From contig JADLGU010000436.1 in the NCBI GenBank assembly GCA_020849155.1, forward strand, positions 1 through 13,351: 13,351 nt of DNA, read 5' to 3'. Each line of letters opens with the position of its first letter. The first letter of the stretch is position 1. Source of the stretch: Rhodocyclaceae bacterium. GTDB taxonomy: Bacteria; Pseudomonadota; Gammaproteobacteria; Burkholderiales; Rhodocyclaceae. The position numbers were made by a program, and so were the translations under genes. Below are positions 1 to 6,883 of this stretch, piece after piece. The notes under the pieces are model-generated. The model had not been told where the DNA came from, did no database searches, and saw nothing but the letters and a program-made list of their open reading frames with translations.

Positions 1-345
1 GAGGAAGTGGCCGAAGGCCTCGATCACCTTGCCGGCGGCATCGCCGCCGGTGTGCCCTTCGAGCAGGATGATGCGGGTCGAGGCGACGTTGAGCGACAGG
101 CGCAGCAGCGTCGTCACCAGCAGCACGGTCGGGAAGATCGAGAAGTCGAGCGGCTTCTTGGTGTACATCGACACCAGCAGCACCATCACCGCCATGGCGA
201 TGTTGAAGGTGAAGAAGAGATCGAGCAGCACCGGCGGCAGCGGCAACACCATCATGGACAGGATCATGACGATGAGCAGCGGCGCGCCGAGCTGGCGCAG
301 GTTGCCGCCGGTGAACATGCTGCGCAGGGTGAGTTCGCCGTTCAT
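1..345 (-). CDS. flhA: FlhA, flagellar type III export gate protein (5' part only)
   Basis: The minus strand reads in frame from an ATG at 345 to the window edge, giving 115 residues starting MNGELTLRSMFTGG. The sequence then runs through hydrophobic segments (about residues 20-45 and 48-62) into the FlhA hallmark stretch around residues 66-95, with DFSIFPTVLLVTTLLRLSLN and VASTRIIL, and on to GHTGGDAAGKVIEAFGHF. FlhA is normally about 690 residues, so only the first sixth is here; the rest lies before position 1. FlhA is the inner-membrane export gate that docks substrate-chaperone complexes and couples proton flow to secretion. The start is supported by a GGAGG-type ribosome binding site 7-10 bases upstream. 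The gene follows flhB on the same strand after a 109-base gap, the usual flhB-flhA order. No promoter of its own is visible, so it probably reads through from flhB. Confidence 0.96.
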   Translation of the reverse strand, partial: MNGELTLRSMFTGGNLRQLGAPLLIVMILSMMVLPLPPVLLDLFFTFNIAMAVMVLLVSMYTKKPLDFSIFPTVLLVTTLLRLSLNVASTRIILLEGHTGGDAAGKVIEAFGHFL

Positions 346-361
346 GCGGCCGCCCCTCCGC

Positions 362-428
362 TCGTCATTCCCGCGAAGGCGGGAATCCACCGCCTGACTG
401 GGCCCCCGCTTTCGCGAGGGCGACGGAC
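362..428. repeat. Small palindromic intergenic repeat with dRS3-like core (MITE/REP-like)
   Basis: Positions 367-386 read ATTCCCGCGAAGGCGGGAAT, a perfect inverted repeat with 8-base arms and a GAAG centre. It fits the ATTCCC-N8-GGGAAT form known as dRS3 in Neisseria and seen in many beta- and gammaproteobacterial intergenic repeats. A second, degenerate copy in opposite orientation lies at about 401-427 (CCCCGCTTTCGCGAGGGCGACG). The whole unit therefore looks like a roughly 65-bp element with imperfect terminal inverted repeats (GTCATTCCCGC near the left end, GAGGGCGACG near the right). It fills most of the gap between the flhB stop and the flhA start and would fold in the flhBA transcript. 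It carries no ORF of its own, so it would be non-autonomous. Confidence 0.75.
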
Positions 429-454
429 CTGATTGGCCTTATCGATTCGCATGT

Positions 455-1588
455 TCACGCCGCCCCCGGATCGAGTTCCGCCGGCACCGGCAGCGCGACC
501 GGCCTCTCCGGCGCCTGGCCGCCGCGCGCCAGGAAATCGTTCAGACGGTACACATAGGCCATCACTTCGGCCACCGCGCGGTAGAGCGCCGGCGGGATGA
601 CGTCGTCGAGTTCGGTGTGGGCGTGCAGCGCGCGCGCCAGCGGCGGTGCCTCCAGCAGCGGCACGCCGTGCGCCTGCGCGATCTCGCGGATCCGCTGCGC
701 GATGATGCCGCGGCCCTTGGCCACCACGCGGGGGGCCGGCATCTTCTCGTCGTAGGCGAGCGCCACGGCGAAGTGCGTCGGGTTGGTCACCACCACCTGC
801 GCCTTGGGCACCGCCGCCATCATGCGGCGGCGGGCGATCTCGCGCTGCTGGGAGCGGATGCGCGCCTTCAGCTGCGGATCGCCCTCCAGCTCCTTCATCT
901 CGCGGCGCACCTCCTCCTTGGTCATGCGCAGCTTGCTGTAGAACTGCCACAACTGGAAGGGCACGTCGCTGGCGACGATCAGGAACATCGAGGACACGAT
1001 GGCCAGCGTGCTGAACAGGACGACATGCCCCATCGAGCGCAGGCCGGCGTCGAGCGGCTGGGTGAACAGGGAGAGCAGGTTGTCCTTCTCGTGCAGCACC
1101 ACCCAGACCACGACGCCGCCGACCAGCAGCGACTTCGCGATCGCCTTCACCAGTTCGCCCAGGCTCTGAATCGAAAACATGCGGCCGATGCCCTTCAGCG
1201 GGTCGAGCCGCTGCCAGTCCGGCGCCAACGCCTTGGTCGAGAACACCAGCCCGCCCAGCATGAAGGGGCCGGCCAGCGCCGCCACCACGAGGAACAGCAG
1301 CAGCGGACCGATGGAGGCGAGCGCCTCCCAGGCCTGGGCCATGAAGACCGCCGGCAGCGCCGTCTCGTCGAAGGCCGCGTTGCGGTCGAAAGTCAGTCCC
1401 CGCGACACGGCGTCGCCCATGCGCTGCGCCATCCAGGCGCCCGTCACCCACAGCGTGCCGATACCGGCCATCAGGACGAGGAAAGCCGACAGCTCCCGCG
1501 ACTGCGGCACCTGGCCTTCTTCGCGCGCCTGCTCCAGCCGTCGTGGTGACGCTGGTTCTGTCTTTTCGAGATCGGATTCTTCGGCCAT
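455..1588 (-). CDS. flhB: FlhB, flagellar export switch protein
   Basis: This 377-residue protein begins MAEESDLEKTEPASPRRLEQAREEGQVPQSRE, the classic FlhB/SctU N-terminus. Hydrophobic segments follow at about 34-54, 92-116, 144-165 and 188-210, then a charged linker (about 216-255) and the soluble domain. The autocleavage motif NPTH is at residues 269-272, inside VVVTNPTHFAVAL; family knowledge places the self-cut between N269 and P270, and this switches export from hook to filament substrates. The length is normal for the family, with a short Pro/Ala-rich tail (about 355-377). FlhB sits in the inner membrane with FlhA and FliPQR. The start at 1588 has a GGAG site (1595-1598 on the minus strand) six bases upstream. 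A sigma-54-type promoter (1650-1664) and a palindrome (1601-1619) lie in its leader. flhA follows on the same strand; a sensor kinase is divergent. Confidence 0.98.
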   Translation of the reverse strand: MAEESDLEKTEPASPRRLEQAREEGQVPQSRELSAFLVLMAGIGTLWVTGAWMAQRMGDAVSRGLTFDRNAAFDETALPAVFMAQAWEALASIGPLLLFLVVAALAGPFMLGGLVFSTKALAPDWQRLDPLKGIGRMFSIQSLGELVKAIAKSLLVGGVVVWVVLHEKDNLLSLFTQPLDAGLRSMGHVVLFSTLAIVSSMFLIVASDVPFQLWQFYSKLRMTKEEVRREMKELEGDPQLKARIRSQQREIARRRMMAAVPKAQVVVTNPTHFAVALAYDEKMPAPRVVAKGRGIIAQRIREIAQAHGVPLLEAPPLARALHAHTELDDVIPPALYRAVAEVMAYVYRLNDFLARGGQAPERPVALPVPAELDPGAA

Positions 1589-1600
1589 GGTCTACTCCAT

Positions 1601-1619
1601 GGCGGCAATTATTGCCGCC
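1601..1619. promoter_or_regulatory. Perfect palindrome in the flhB 5' leader, next to its ribosome binding site
   Basis: The sequence GGCGGCAATTATTGCCGCC has 9-base arms around one central base. Read on the minus strand, as flhB mRNA, it can form an 8-bp GC-rich stem with a 3-base loop. The stem ends two bases before the GGAG ribosome binding site of flhB (1595-1598). A further copy of the half-site, GGCGGCAAT, occurs at 1646-1654, where it overlaps the -12 element of the predicted flhB promoter. It could be a translation-controlling hairpin or a dyad operator for a DNA-binding protein; the sequence alone does not decide. Confidence 0.6.
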
Positions 1620-1649
1620 GGAGGCCGATGTTGACGGTGGGAATAGGCG

Positions 1650-1664
1650 GCAATAAACCTGCCA
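1650..1664 (-). promoter_or_regulatory. Sigma-54 (RpoN) -24/-12 promoter of flhB
   Basis: On the minus strand the sequence reads TGGCAGGTTTATTGC, against the sigma-54 consensus TGGCAC-N5-TTGC. Only the sixth base differs, and the invariant GG and GC dinucleotides have the required spacing. The expected transcript start, about 12 bases past the GC, is near 1638. This leaves a leader of about 50 bases before the flhB ATG at 1588, with the palindrome 1601-1619 inside it. RpoN control of flagellar export genes is well known in Pseudomonas and Vibrio, where the activator is FleQ/FlrA. No activator site could be identified with confidence. A 6-base inverted repeat, CCATTT/AAATGG, lies at 1662-1677 overlapping the -24 side. 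Confidence 0.8.
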
Positions 1665-1762
1665 TTTCAAAAAATGGATCGGATGCGGCGGCATCGGCTA
1701 TGCTTGAATCGACCGATAACGTACTATCCGGAAACGCCGTTCTCCGAGACCACGAAAGATCC

Positions 1763-4700
1763 ATGAAGACGCCCCGCATCCCTGCACGCCTGACCCGCTG
1801 GGCGGCGCCCGTCCTGCTCGCGGCCGGGCTGGCCGTCTCGTTCGGCCTGGCCTGGCTGGTGCAATCCGGCCAGGAGCAGCGCGCCGGGCGAAACGTGTCG
1901 ACCCTGGCCGAGCAGATCGGCCGCGAGATCGGCAACGACATCGCCGCCTACGGCACGATCCTGCGCGGCCTGCACGGGCTGTTCATCAGCGCCGCCAAGG
2001 TCGACCGCGACGCGTTCCGCCAATACGTCGACCTGCTGCGCCTGCAGCACGACGCGGCGCTGCTGCAGCGCCTCAGCTTCATCGAGCGCGAGGGCGATGC
2101 CTTTGTCTTCAGGTACGTCGAGCCCCTTGCCGGCAACGAGTCGCTACCCGGCCGGAACATCGCCGATCATCCCACCGCCCGCGAGGCGCTGGCGCGCGTC
2201 ATGGCCGGCGGCAGCCTGACCCTCTCCGCCCCTTTCCGCATGGAACGGGTGTCCGTCGGCGATACCGGCCTGATCCTCTACCTCCCTCTCTACGCCTCGG
2301 AGGCCCCGAACCGGCCGTATGCCGCAACCGGCCGCAGGACGGCGGCTTTGGTCGGCGTCACGATCAACCTCGAAAGGGTGCTGCGCGGCATCGCCGAACC
2401 GCTGGCGCAGCGCCACGTGCATCTGAAGCTCACCGAACTGGAGCGGGCCTGGGCCGCCGGGGAGCCGGCCGGCCAGCCCTTCTTCGACAGCCAACGCGGT
2501 GTTGCGGCCGCCGCCCCGGCCTGGCTCACCGCCAGCCGCGAGCTGGAGGTGCTCGGCAACCGCTGGCGCCTCGACCTCGTGGCGGAACCCGCCTCGATGC
2601 CGCCCGCCACGCGCTACGCGCCGCAGATGACCCTGGCCCTGACCCTGACGCTGACCCTGCTGCTCTACCTGCTGGTGCGCAACCTCGGCCGGATCGGCAC
2701 CCTGTCCACGGCGCAGGCGGAACGGATGACGGCGGAACTGCGGCAGAGCGAAGGGATGTTCCGCGATCTGGTCGAGCTCTCTTCCGACTGGTACTGGGAG
2801 CAGGACGCGGCTTTCCGCTTCACCGCCATGTCGGGCGGCATGGTCAACAAGGGGAATTTTCCGATCGATGCCACGCTGGGCCGGACGCGCTGGGAACTGC
2901 CCATCGTCGGCGTCAGCGACGAGGAGTGGGCGCAGCACCGCGCCCAGCTCGAGCGGCACGAGCCGTTCCGCGACTTCGTCTATCGGATCAAGGCCGCCGA
3001 CGACCAGCTGCACTGGTATGCGGTCAGCGGCAAGCCGGTGTTCGACGCCGACGGCCGCTTCGCCGGCTACCGCGGCACCGGGCAAGACATCACCGAGGCC
3101 AAGGAGGCCGAACAGGCGCTGCAGGACAGCGAAACCCGCCTGGCGCTCTCCCTGGAGGCGGCCGGGGCGGGCCTGTGGGACTTCGACCCGGTCGCGCGGA
3201 CCACTTATTTCTCGCCGCACTTCGGCGTGCTGCTCAACTATCCCGACACGCGGTCGCTGAAGGAAGCGTTTTTCCTGCGCGAGGCGCTGCACCCGGAGGA
3301 CCGCGAGCGCATCCTCGCCGCCCAGGAGCGCGCCCTGCGCGAGGGCGCGCGCTTCGACGAAACCTATCGCCTGCGCCGCAAGGACGGAGCCTACCGCTGG
3401 TTCCGCGGCATCGGCCACGTCTATCGGGACAATCTGAGGCAGGCCATCCGCTATCCCGGCCTGCTCATCGATGTGACGGCACAGCGGGAAGTCGAGCAGG
3501 CGCTGCGCGAAAGCGAGGAGAAGCTGCGCGGCCTGTTCGAGCTCTCGCCGCTGGGCATCGCGCTGACCGACATGGAGGGGCGGTATGTTCAGTTCAACGA
3601 GGCCTTCCGGGCGATCTGCGGCTATCCGGCCGACGAACTGAAGAACCTGGATTACTGGACCCTGACGCCAGACAAATACCGGCCTGACGAGATGCGGCAA
3701 CTCGAATCGCTGCAGCGCACCGGCCGCTATGGCCCCTACGAAAAGGAATACCGGCGCAAGGACGGCAGTCTTGTGCCCCTCAACCTGAACGGCCTTCTGC
3801 TCACCAGTGCGGATGGCCACTCCTACGTCTGGTCAATCGTGGAGAACATTACCGAGCGCAAACAGGCCGAGCAGCAGCTGCGCCTGGCCGCCACGGTGTT
3901 CGAGCACAGCCTGGAAGGCGTCACCATCACCGACGGCGACGGCAACATCCTCTCGGTCAACCACGCCTTCAGCGAGATCACCGGCTACGGCCCCGAAGAG
4001 GCGCTCGGCAGGAATCCGCGCTTTCTTCAGTCGGGCCGCCATGAGCCCGATTTCTACCGGGCCATGTGGGATTCGATCCGCGCCAGGGGGCATTGGCGCG
4101 GCGAGGTGTGGAACAAGCGCAAGAACGGCGAAGTCTTCCCGGAGCTGCTCGGCATCTGCGCCGTCACCGACGGCGACGGCCGGCCGACGCATTACGTCGG
4201 CGTGTTCACCGACATCAGCGAGCTGAAGCGCTCGGAGGCGGCGATGCGCCAGTTCAATGCCGAGCTGGAGCGGCGCGTCACCGAACGCACCGCCGCGCTG
4301 AAGGCCTCCAACAAGGAGCTGGAGGCCTTCAGCTACTCCGTCTCGCACGACCTGCGCGCGCCGCTGCGCGCCATCGACGGCTTCTCCCGCATCATCACCG
4401 AGGACTATGCCGACCGGCTCGACGACGCGGCGCAGGGCCACCTTGCGCGCATCCGCGCCGCCAGCCAGCGCATGGCGCTGGTCATCGACGACATGCTGGA
4501 GCTGGCGCGCATCGCGCGCACCGAACCGCAGCGCGTGGAAGTGGACCTGAGCGCGCTCGCCGCCGTCGTCTGCGAGGAGCTGCACGAGGACCCCGGCCGG
4601 CGCGTCGAGCTCGTCATCGGCCCGGGCGTGCATGCCTTGGCCGATCCGAGGCTGATGCACATCGTCCTGCAGAACCTGCTGCACAACGCTTGGAAGTTCA

Positions 4701-4987
4701 CCGGCCGCTGCGCGGCGGCGCGCATCGAGTTCGGCGAAACCGAAGTCGACGGCGAACGCGTCTTCTTCGTGCGCGACAACGGCGCCGGCTTCGATCCTGC
4801 CCATTCGAAGAACCTGTTCGGCGCCTTCCAGCGGCTGCACCGCCCCGACGAGTTCGCCGGCACCGGCATCGGCCTGGCCACCGTACAGCGCATCGTCCAG
4901 CGCCACGGCGGGCGCATCTGGGCCGAGGGTGCCGTCGGCGAGGGCGCCACCTTCTGCTTCACCCTGGCGGCGCCGAAGCCGGAGTGA
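1763..4987 (+). CDS. CHASE-domain, four-PAS sensor histidine kinase
   Basis: This is a 1074-residue membrane sensor kinase. From the N-terminus: a membrane anchor (about 10-32); an extracytoplasmic CHASE domain (about 65-215, with GLHGLFISAAKVDRDAFRQY and DTGLILYLPLY); a second membrane helix rich in Leu/Thr (about 289-309); four PAS domains (about 327-447, 456-578, 583-700, 709-823); a coiled coil (about 824-854); then a kinase core. The phospho-acceptor is H862 in SVSHDLRAPLR. The ATPase has its N-box around N971 and N975, DNGAGFD from D1005 and GTGIGLA from G1033. There is no receiver domain. I chose ATG 1763 because it places the anchor directly at the N-terminus; in-frame ATGs at 1628 and 1700 would add a non-membrane extension overlapping the divergent flhB promoter region. 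The ribosome binding site is weak. The kinase core closely resembles that of the kinase at 6880-9090. The signal and the partner regulator are unknown. It converges with the heme MCP with only 6 bases between the stops. Confidence 0.93.
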   Translation: MKTPRIPARLTRWAAPVLLAAGLAVSFGLAWLVQSGQEQRAGRNVSTLAEQIGREIGNDIAAYGTILRGLHGLFISAAKVDRDAFRQYVDLLRLQHDAALLQRLSFIEREGDAFVFRYVEPLAGNESLPGRNIADHPTAREALARVMAGGSLTLSAPFRMERVSVGDTGLILYLPLYASEAPNRPYAATGRRTAALVGVTINLERVLRGIAEPLAQRHVHLKLTELERAWAAGEPAGQPFFDSQRGVAAAAPAWLTASRELEVLGNRWRLDLVAEPASMPPATRYAPQMTLALTLTLTLLLYLLVRNLGRIGTLSTAQAERMTAELRQSEGMFRDLVELSSDWYWEQDAAFRFTAMSGGMVNKGNFPIDATLGRTRWELPIVGVSDEEWAQHRAQLERHEPFRDFVYRIKAADDQLHWYAVSGKPVFDADGRFAGYRGTGQDITEAKEAEQALQDSETRLALSLEAAGAGLWDFDPVARTTYFSPHFGVLLNYPDTRSLKEAFFLREALHPEDRERILAAQERALREGARFDETYRLRRKDGAYRWFRGIGHVYRDNLRQAIRYPGLLIDVTAQREVEQALRESEEKLRGLFELSPLGIALTDMEGRYVQFNEAFRAICGYPADELKNLDYWTLTPDKYRPDEMRQLESLQRTGRYGPYEKEYRRKDGSLVPLNLNGLLLTSADGHSYVWSIVENITERKQAEQQLRLAATVFEHSLEGVTITDGDGNILSVNHAFSEITGYGPEEALGRNPRFLQSGRHEPDFYRAMWDSIRARGHWRGEVWNKRKNGEVFPELLGICAVTDGDGRPTHYVGVFTDISELKRSEAAMRQFNAELERRVTERTAALKASNKELEAFSYSVSHDLRAPLRAIDGFSRIITEDYADRLDDAAQGHLARIRAASQRMALVIDDMLELARIARTEPQRVEVDLSALAAVVCEELHEDPGRRVELVIGPGVHALADPRLMHIVLQNLLHNAWKFTGRCAAARIEFGETEVDGERVFFVRDNGAGFDPAHSKNLFGAFQRLHRPDEFAGTGIGLATVQRIVQRHGGRIWAEGAVGEGATFCFTLAAPKPE

Positions 4988-4993
4988 TGCGGA

Positions 4994-6715
4994 TCAGACC
5001 CTGAATCGCGTCACAGCGCTGCGCAGTGTGCCGGCCAGCCGGTCGAGTTCGACGGCCGTCTCGCTGCCGGAGGCGGCTGCGGCGCTGTTCTCTTCGGTCA
5101 TCTGGGCGATCTTCTCCATGTTGGCGGCGACCTGCTGAATGGCGGCATCCTGTTCGCGGATGGCGTCGGCGATGCTCTGCACGTTATCGGCCACGCAGCG
5201 GGAGTTCTCGCCAATTTCGCGCAGGGCCGATTCGGTGCGTCCGACCAGTTCCAGGCTCCCGGCAACCTGGGTATTGGCCAGCTGCATGCCGCCGACCGAG
5301 CCCTCGACCTGCCCCTGGATGTCCTCGATAAGGGCGGCGATCTCCTGCGTCGCCTTGGAGGTGCGCTCGGCCAGGCTGCGCACCTCGTCGGCCACCACGG
5401 CGAAGCCGCGCCCCTGCTCGCCGGCGCGCGCCGCCTCGATGGCGGCGTTCAGCGCCAGCAGGTTGGTCTGGTCGGCGATCTCCTTGATGACCCGGACGAT
5501 GCCGCCGATCTTCTTCGAGCTCAGGTCCAGCGCCTCCATGTTGTCGCCCGACTCCCGGATCAGGCCAGCGACGGCATTCACGTTGCTCACCGTCTCGGCC
5601 ATCGCCGCCAGCGCTCGCTCAACGCCGGCGCGGGCATTTTCGACCACATCCGAAGCCGAGCGGGCGCTGCCCGCCGTCTCGCTCACGCTGACCGAGGCCT
5701 GCTCGATGGCCGCGGCAACCGAAGCGGCCGCATCCGCCTGGGCCGCCGTGCTGCGGCTGACTTCCGCACTGGTGACAGACAACCCGTTCGAGGCCTGGGC
5801 GATGCTCTCGCTCGATCGGCCGGCTTCGGCGAGGATGCCGCGGAATTTCTCCAGCAGGCGGTTGATCGCCTCTCCGACGCGGACGGTCTCCCGCGTTCCG
5901 CCCACGGGCACGCCGCGGCTGAAATCGTCGCTGGCGACGGCCTGCTCGGCCGCCTCGACGACCGCCTCCAGGGGCCGGCGGACGCCGCGCGCCACCCAGG
6001 CGAACAGCGCCGCGCCAAGACCGACGCACGCGGCCAGCCACAGCGCCGCCGTGCCGAAGCGGCCGGAGATCTGCCCCTCCATGGCGCCAATCGGGACCGA
6101 CACCGCCAGCGCGCCCCGCACGTCGCCCACCTTCCAGTCCCGCCGCGGCGAGTCGGGATGGCCGTTGTGGCATGTGGTGCAGGTCTCGCTCACCATGATG
6201 TCCGCCTTGGCCAGCCGCATCACCGGAACGCCGTCGCGCCGCTCGATGCGATGAAAAGTCCCGCCGGGATTCTTTTCCAGCCAGGCCAGGGCCTCCTCCT
6301 CGAAGGGGTCCAGGCGCGTTTCCTCCCCCTTGCGGAAGGCGAACGGCTGGCGGGAATAGAGTCGCAGGCCGTTGCCGGACTTGTCGGACTCGGCCAGCGC
6401 CCGGATCAGCGTGGCCGGCACCGGAATGGCATCGTTCCTGCCCTTGAAGTCGTGCTGTATTTGAACGCCCTTGGCGCTTGCCTTGGGCACGATCTCGCGC
6501 GCATAGAACATGCGCGCCTCTTCGGCGGCCTTCAGCGCCGAGGAGGCCGCGGCCAGGCCGGCCTGCTCCAACGCGGCATCCTTCAGCGCCAGACCGTTCC
6601 AGGCGAGCATGGCGACGATCAGCGCCATGATGCCGCCGGCCGAGAAAAGCAGTTTCCTGGCCAGGGGCGCGGGCGGGGCGGAAGGTTTTGACGATGAGTC
6701 GGCTGTCAAGTTCAT
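4994..6715 (-). CDS. Methyl-accepting chemotaxis protein with periplasmic heme-c (DUF3365/Tll0287-like) sensor domain
   Basis: This 573-residue receptor has a first membrane helix at about 18-43 and a periplasmic domain at about 44-220. The domain carries the c-type heme motif CTTCH (C179, C182, H183) followed by GHPDSPRRDWKVGDVRGALAVSVPI, typical of DUF3365/Tll0287-like sensors. Next come a second helix (about 221-242), a HAMP domain (about 243-295) and the MCP signalling hairpin, whose conserved tip (DQTNLLALNAAIEAARAGEQGRGFAVVADEVR) lies at about 412-446. The heme would be attached outside the membrane, so redox state or a gas ligand is the likely stimulus (inference). The protein ends RSAVTRFRV, with no CheR-tethering pentapeptide. 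The start at 6715 has GGAG five bases upstream; an upstream in-frame ATG at 6754 lacks a comparable site. It lies 164 bases after the kinase at 6880-9090 on the same strand. An FNR-like box in that gap may give it its own oxygen-responsive promoter. Confidence 0.94.
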   Translation of the reverse strand: MNLTADSSSKPSAPPAPLARKLLFSAGGIMALIVAMLAWNGLALKDAALEQAGLAAASSALKAAEEARMFYAREIVPKASAKGVQIQHDFKGRNDAIPVPATLIRALAESDKSGNGLRLYSRQPFAFRKGEETRLDPFEEEALAWLEKNPGGTFHRIERRDGVPVMRLAKADIMVSETCTTCHNGHPDSPRRDWKVGDVRGALAVSVPIGAMEGQISGRFGTAALWLAACVGLGAALFAWVARGVRRPLEAVVEAAEQAVASDDFSRGVPVGGTRETVRVGEAINRLLEKFRGILAEAGRSSESIAQASNGLSVTSAEVSRSTAAQADAAASVAAAIEQASVSVSETAGSARSASDVVENARAGVERALAAMAETVSNVNAVAGLIRESGDNMEALDLSSKKIGGIVRVIKEIADQTNLLALNAAIEAARAGEQGRGFAVVADEVRSLAERTSKATQEIAALIEDIQGQVEGSVGGMQLANTQVAGSLELVGRTESALREIGENSRCVADNVQSIADAIREQDAAIQQVAANMEKIAQMTEENSAAAASGSETAVELDRLAGTLRSAVTRFRV

Positions 6716-6869
6716 GATTTCTCCGTTATTGGCTGGCCGCCCCGTACGCCGCACGGCAAATCGACTGGATGCCGGATGGCAAGGACAGGCAGGATCGGGG
6801 CATGCCGTTGCTGTTAACTGCCTCTAACGGCTGTCCGGGCGACATCTTGAGCGCGCGCGCGCCGCCGCT

Positions 6870-6883
6870 TTGACTTGGATCAA
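6870..6883. promoter_or_regulatory. FNR/Anr-like binding site upstream of the heme MCP
   Basis: The sequence TTGACTTGGATCAA matches the FNR-family consensus TTGAT-N4-ATCAA at 9 of 10 half-site bases. It overlaps the stop codon of the upstream kinase (6880-6882) and lies about 160 bases upstream of the heme MCP start at 6715. If it acted at -41.5 on the minus strand, transcription would start near 6836. A weak -10-like hexamer, CAAGAT, is correctly placed at 6844-6849. By my estimate a one-mismatch site should occur by chance about once in 34 kb, so the call is suggestive only. The rest of the 6716-6879 gap holds an alternating GC run (6851-6862) and the ribosome binding site, and no clear terminator. 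Confidence 0.4.

Noticed and set aside
1631..1659. Sigma-70-like TTGACG with a downstream AATAAA/TAAACC as promoter of the plus-strand kinase
   Set aside because: The -10 matches are poor at the correct spacing, and the region overlaps the much better sigma-54 site on the other strand.
342..1694. A 450-codon minus-strand open frame spanning flhB in another reading frame
   Set aside because: The Arg/Gly/Ala-rich translation has no domain, whereas the overlapping frame encodes unmistakable FlhB with its NPTH motif.
2627..2670. Short tandem CTGACC-type repeats in the kinase gene
   Set aside because: They encode the Leu/Thr-rich second membrane helix and are explained by codon use.
2144..3820. 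A 558-codon minus-strand frame inside the four-PAS kinase
   Set aside because: It is antisense to a well-supported CHASE/PAS/kinase gene and has no recognisable motif.
4003..4035. LOV-like photoreceptor signature in the fourth PAS domain (GRNPRFLQSG)
   Set aside because: LOV domains need Cys in GRNCRFLQ for the flavin adduct; here it is Pro, a form common in ordinary PAS domains, so no light-sensing call is made.
4994..5020. CheR-docking pentapeptide at the end of the heme MCP
   Set aside because: The end TRFRV lacks the second aromatic residue and a flexible linker, so it does not fit the docking pattern.
6851..6862. Alternating GC run as possible Z-DNA or simple repeat
   Set aside because: Only 12 bases long and expected by chance in GC-rich DNA; no link to function seen.
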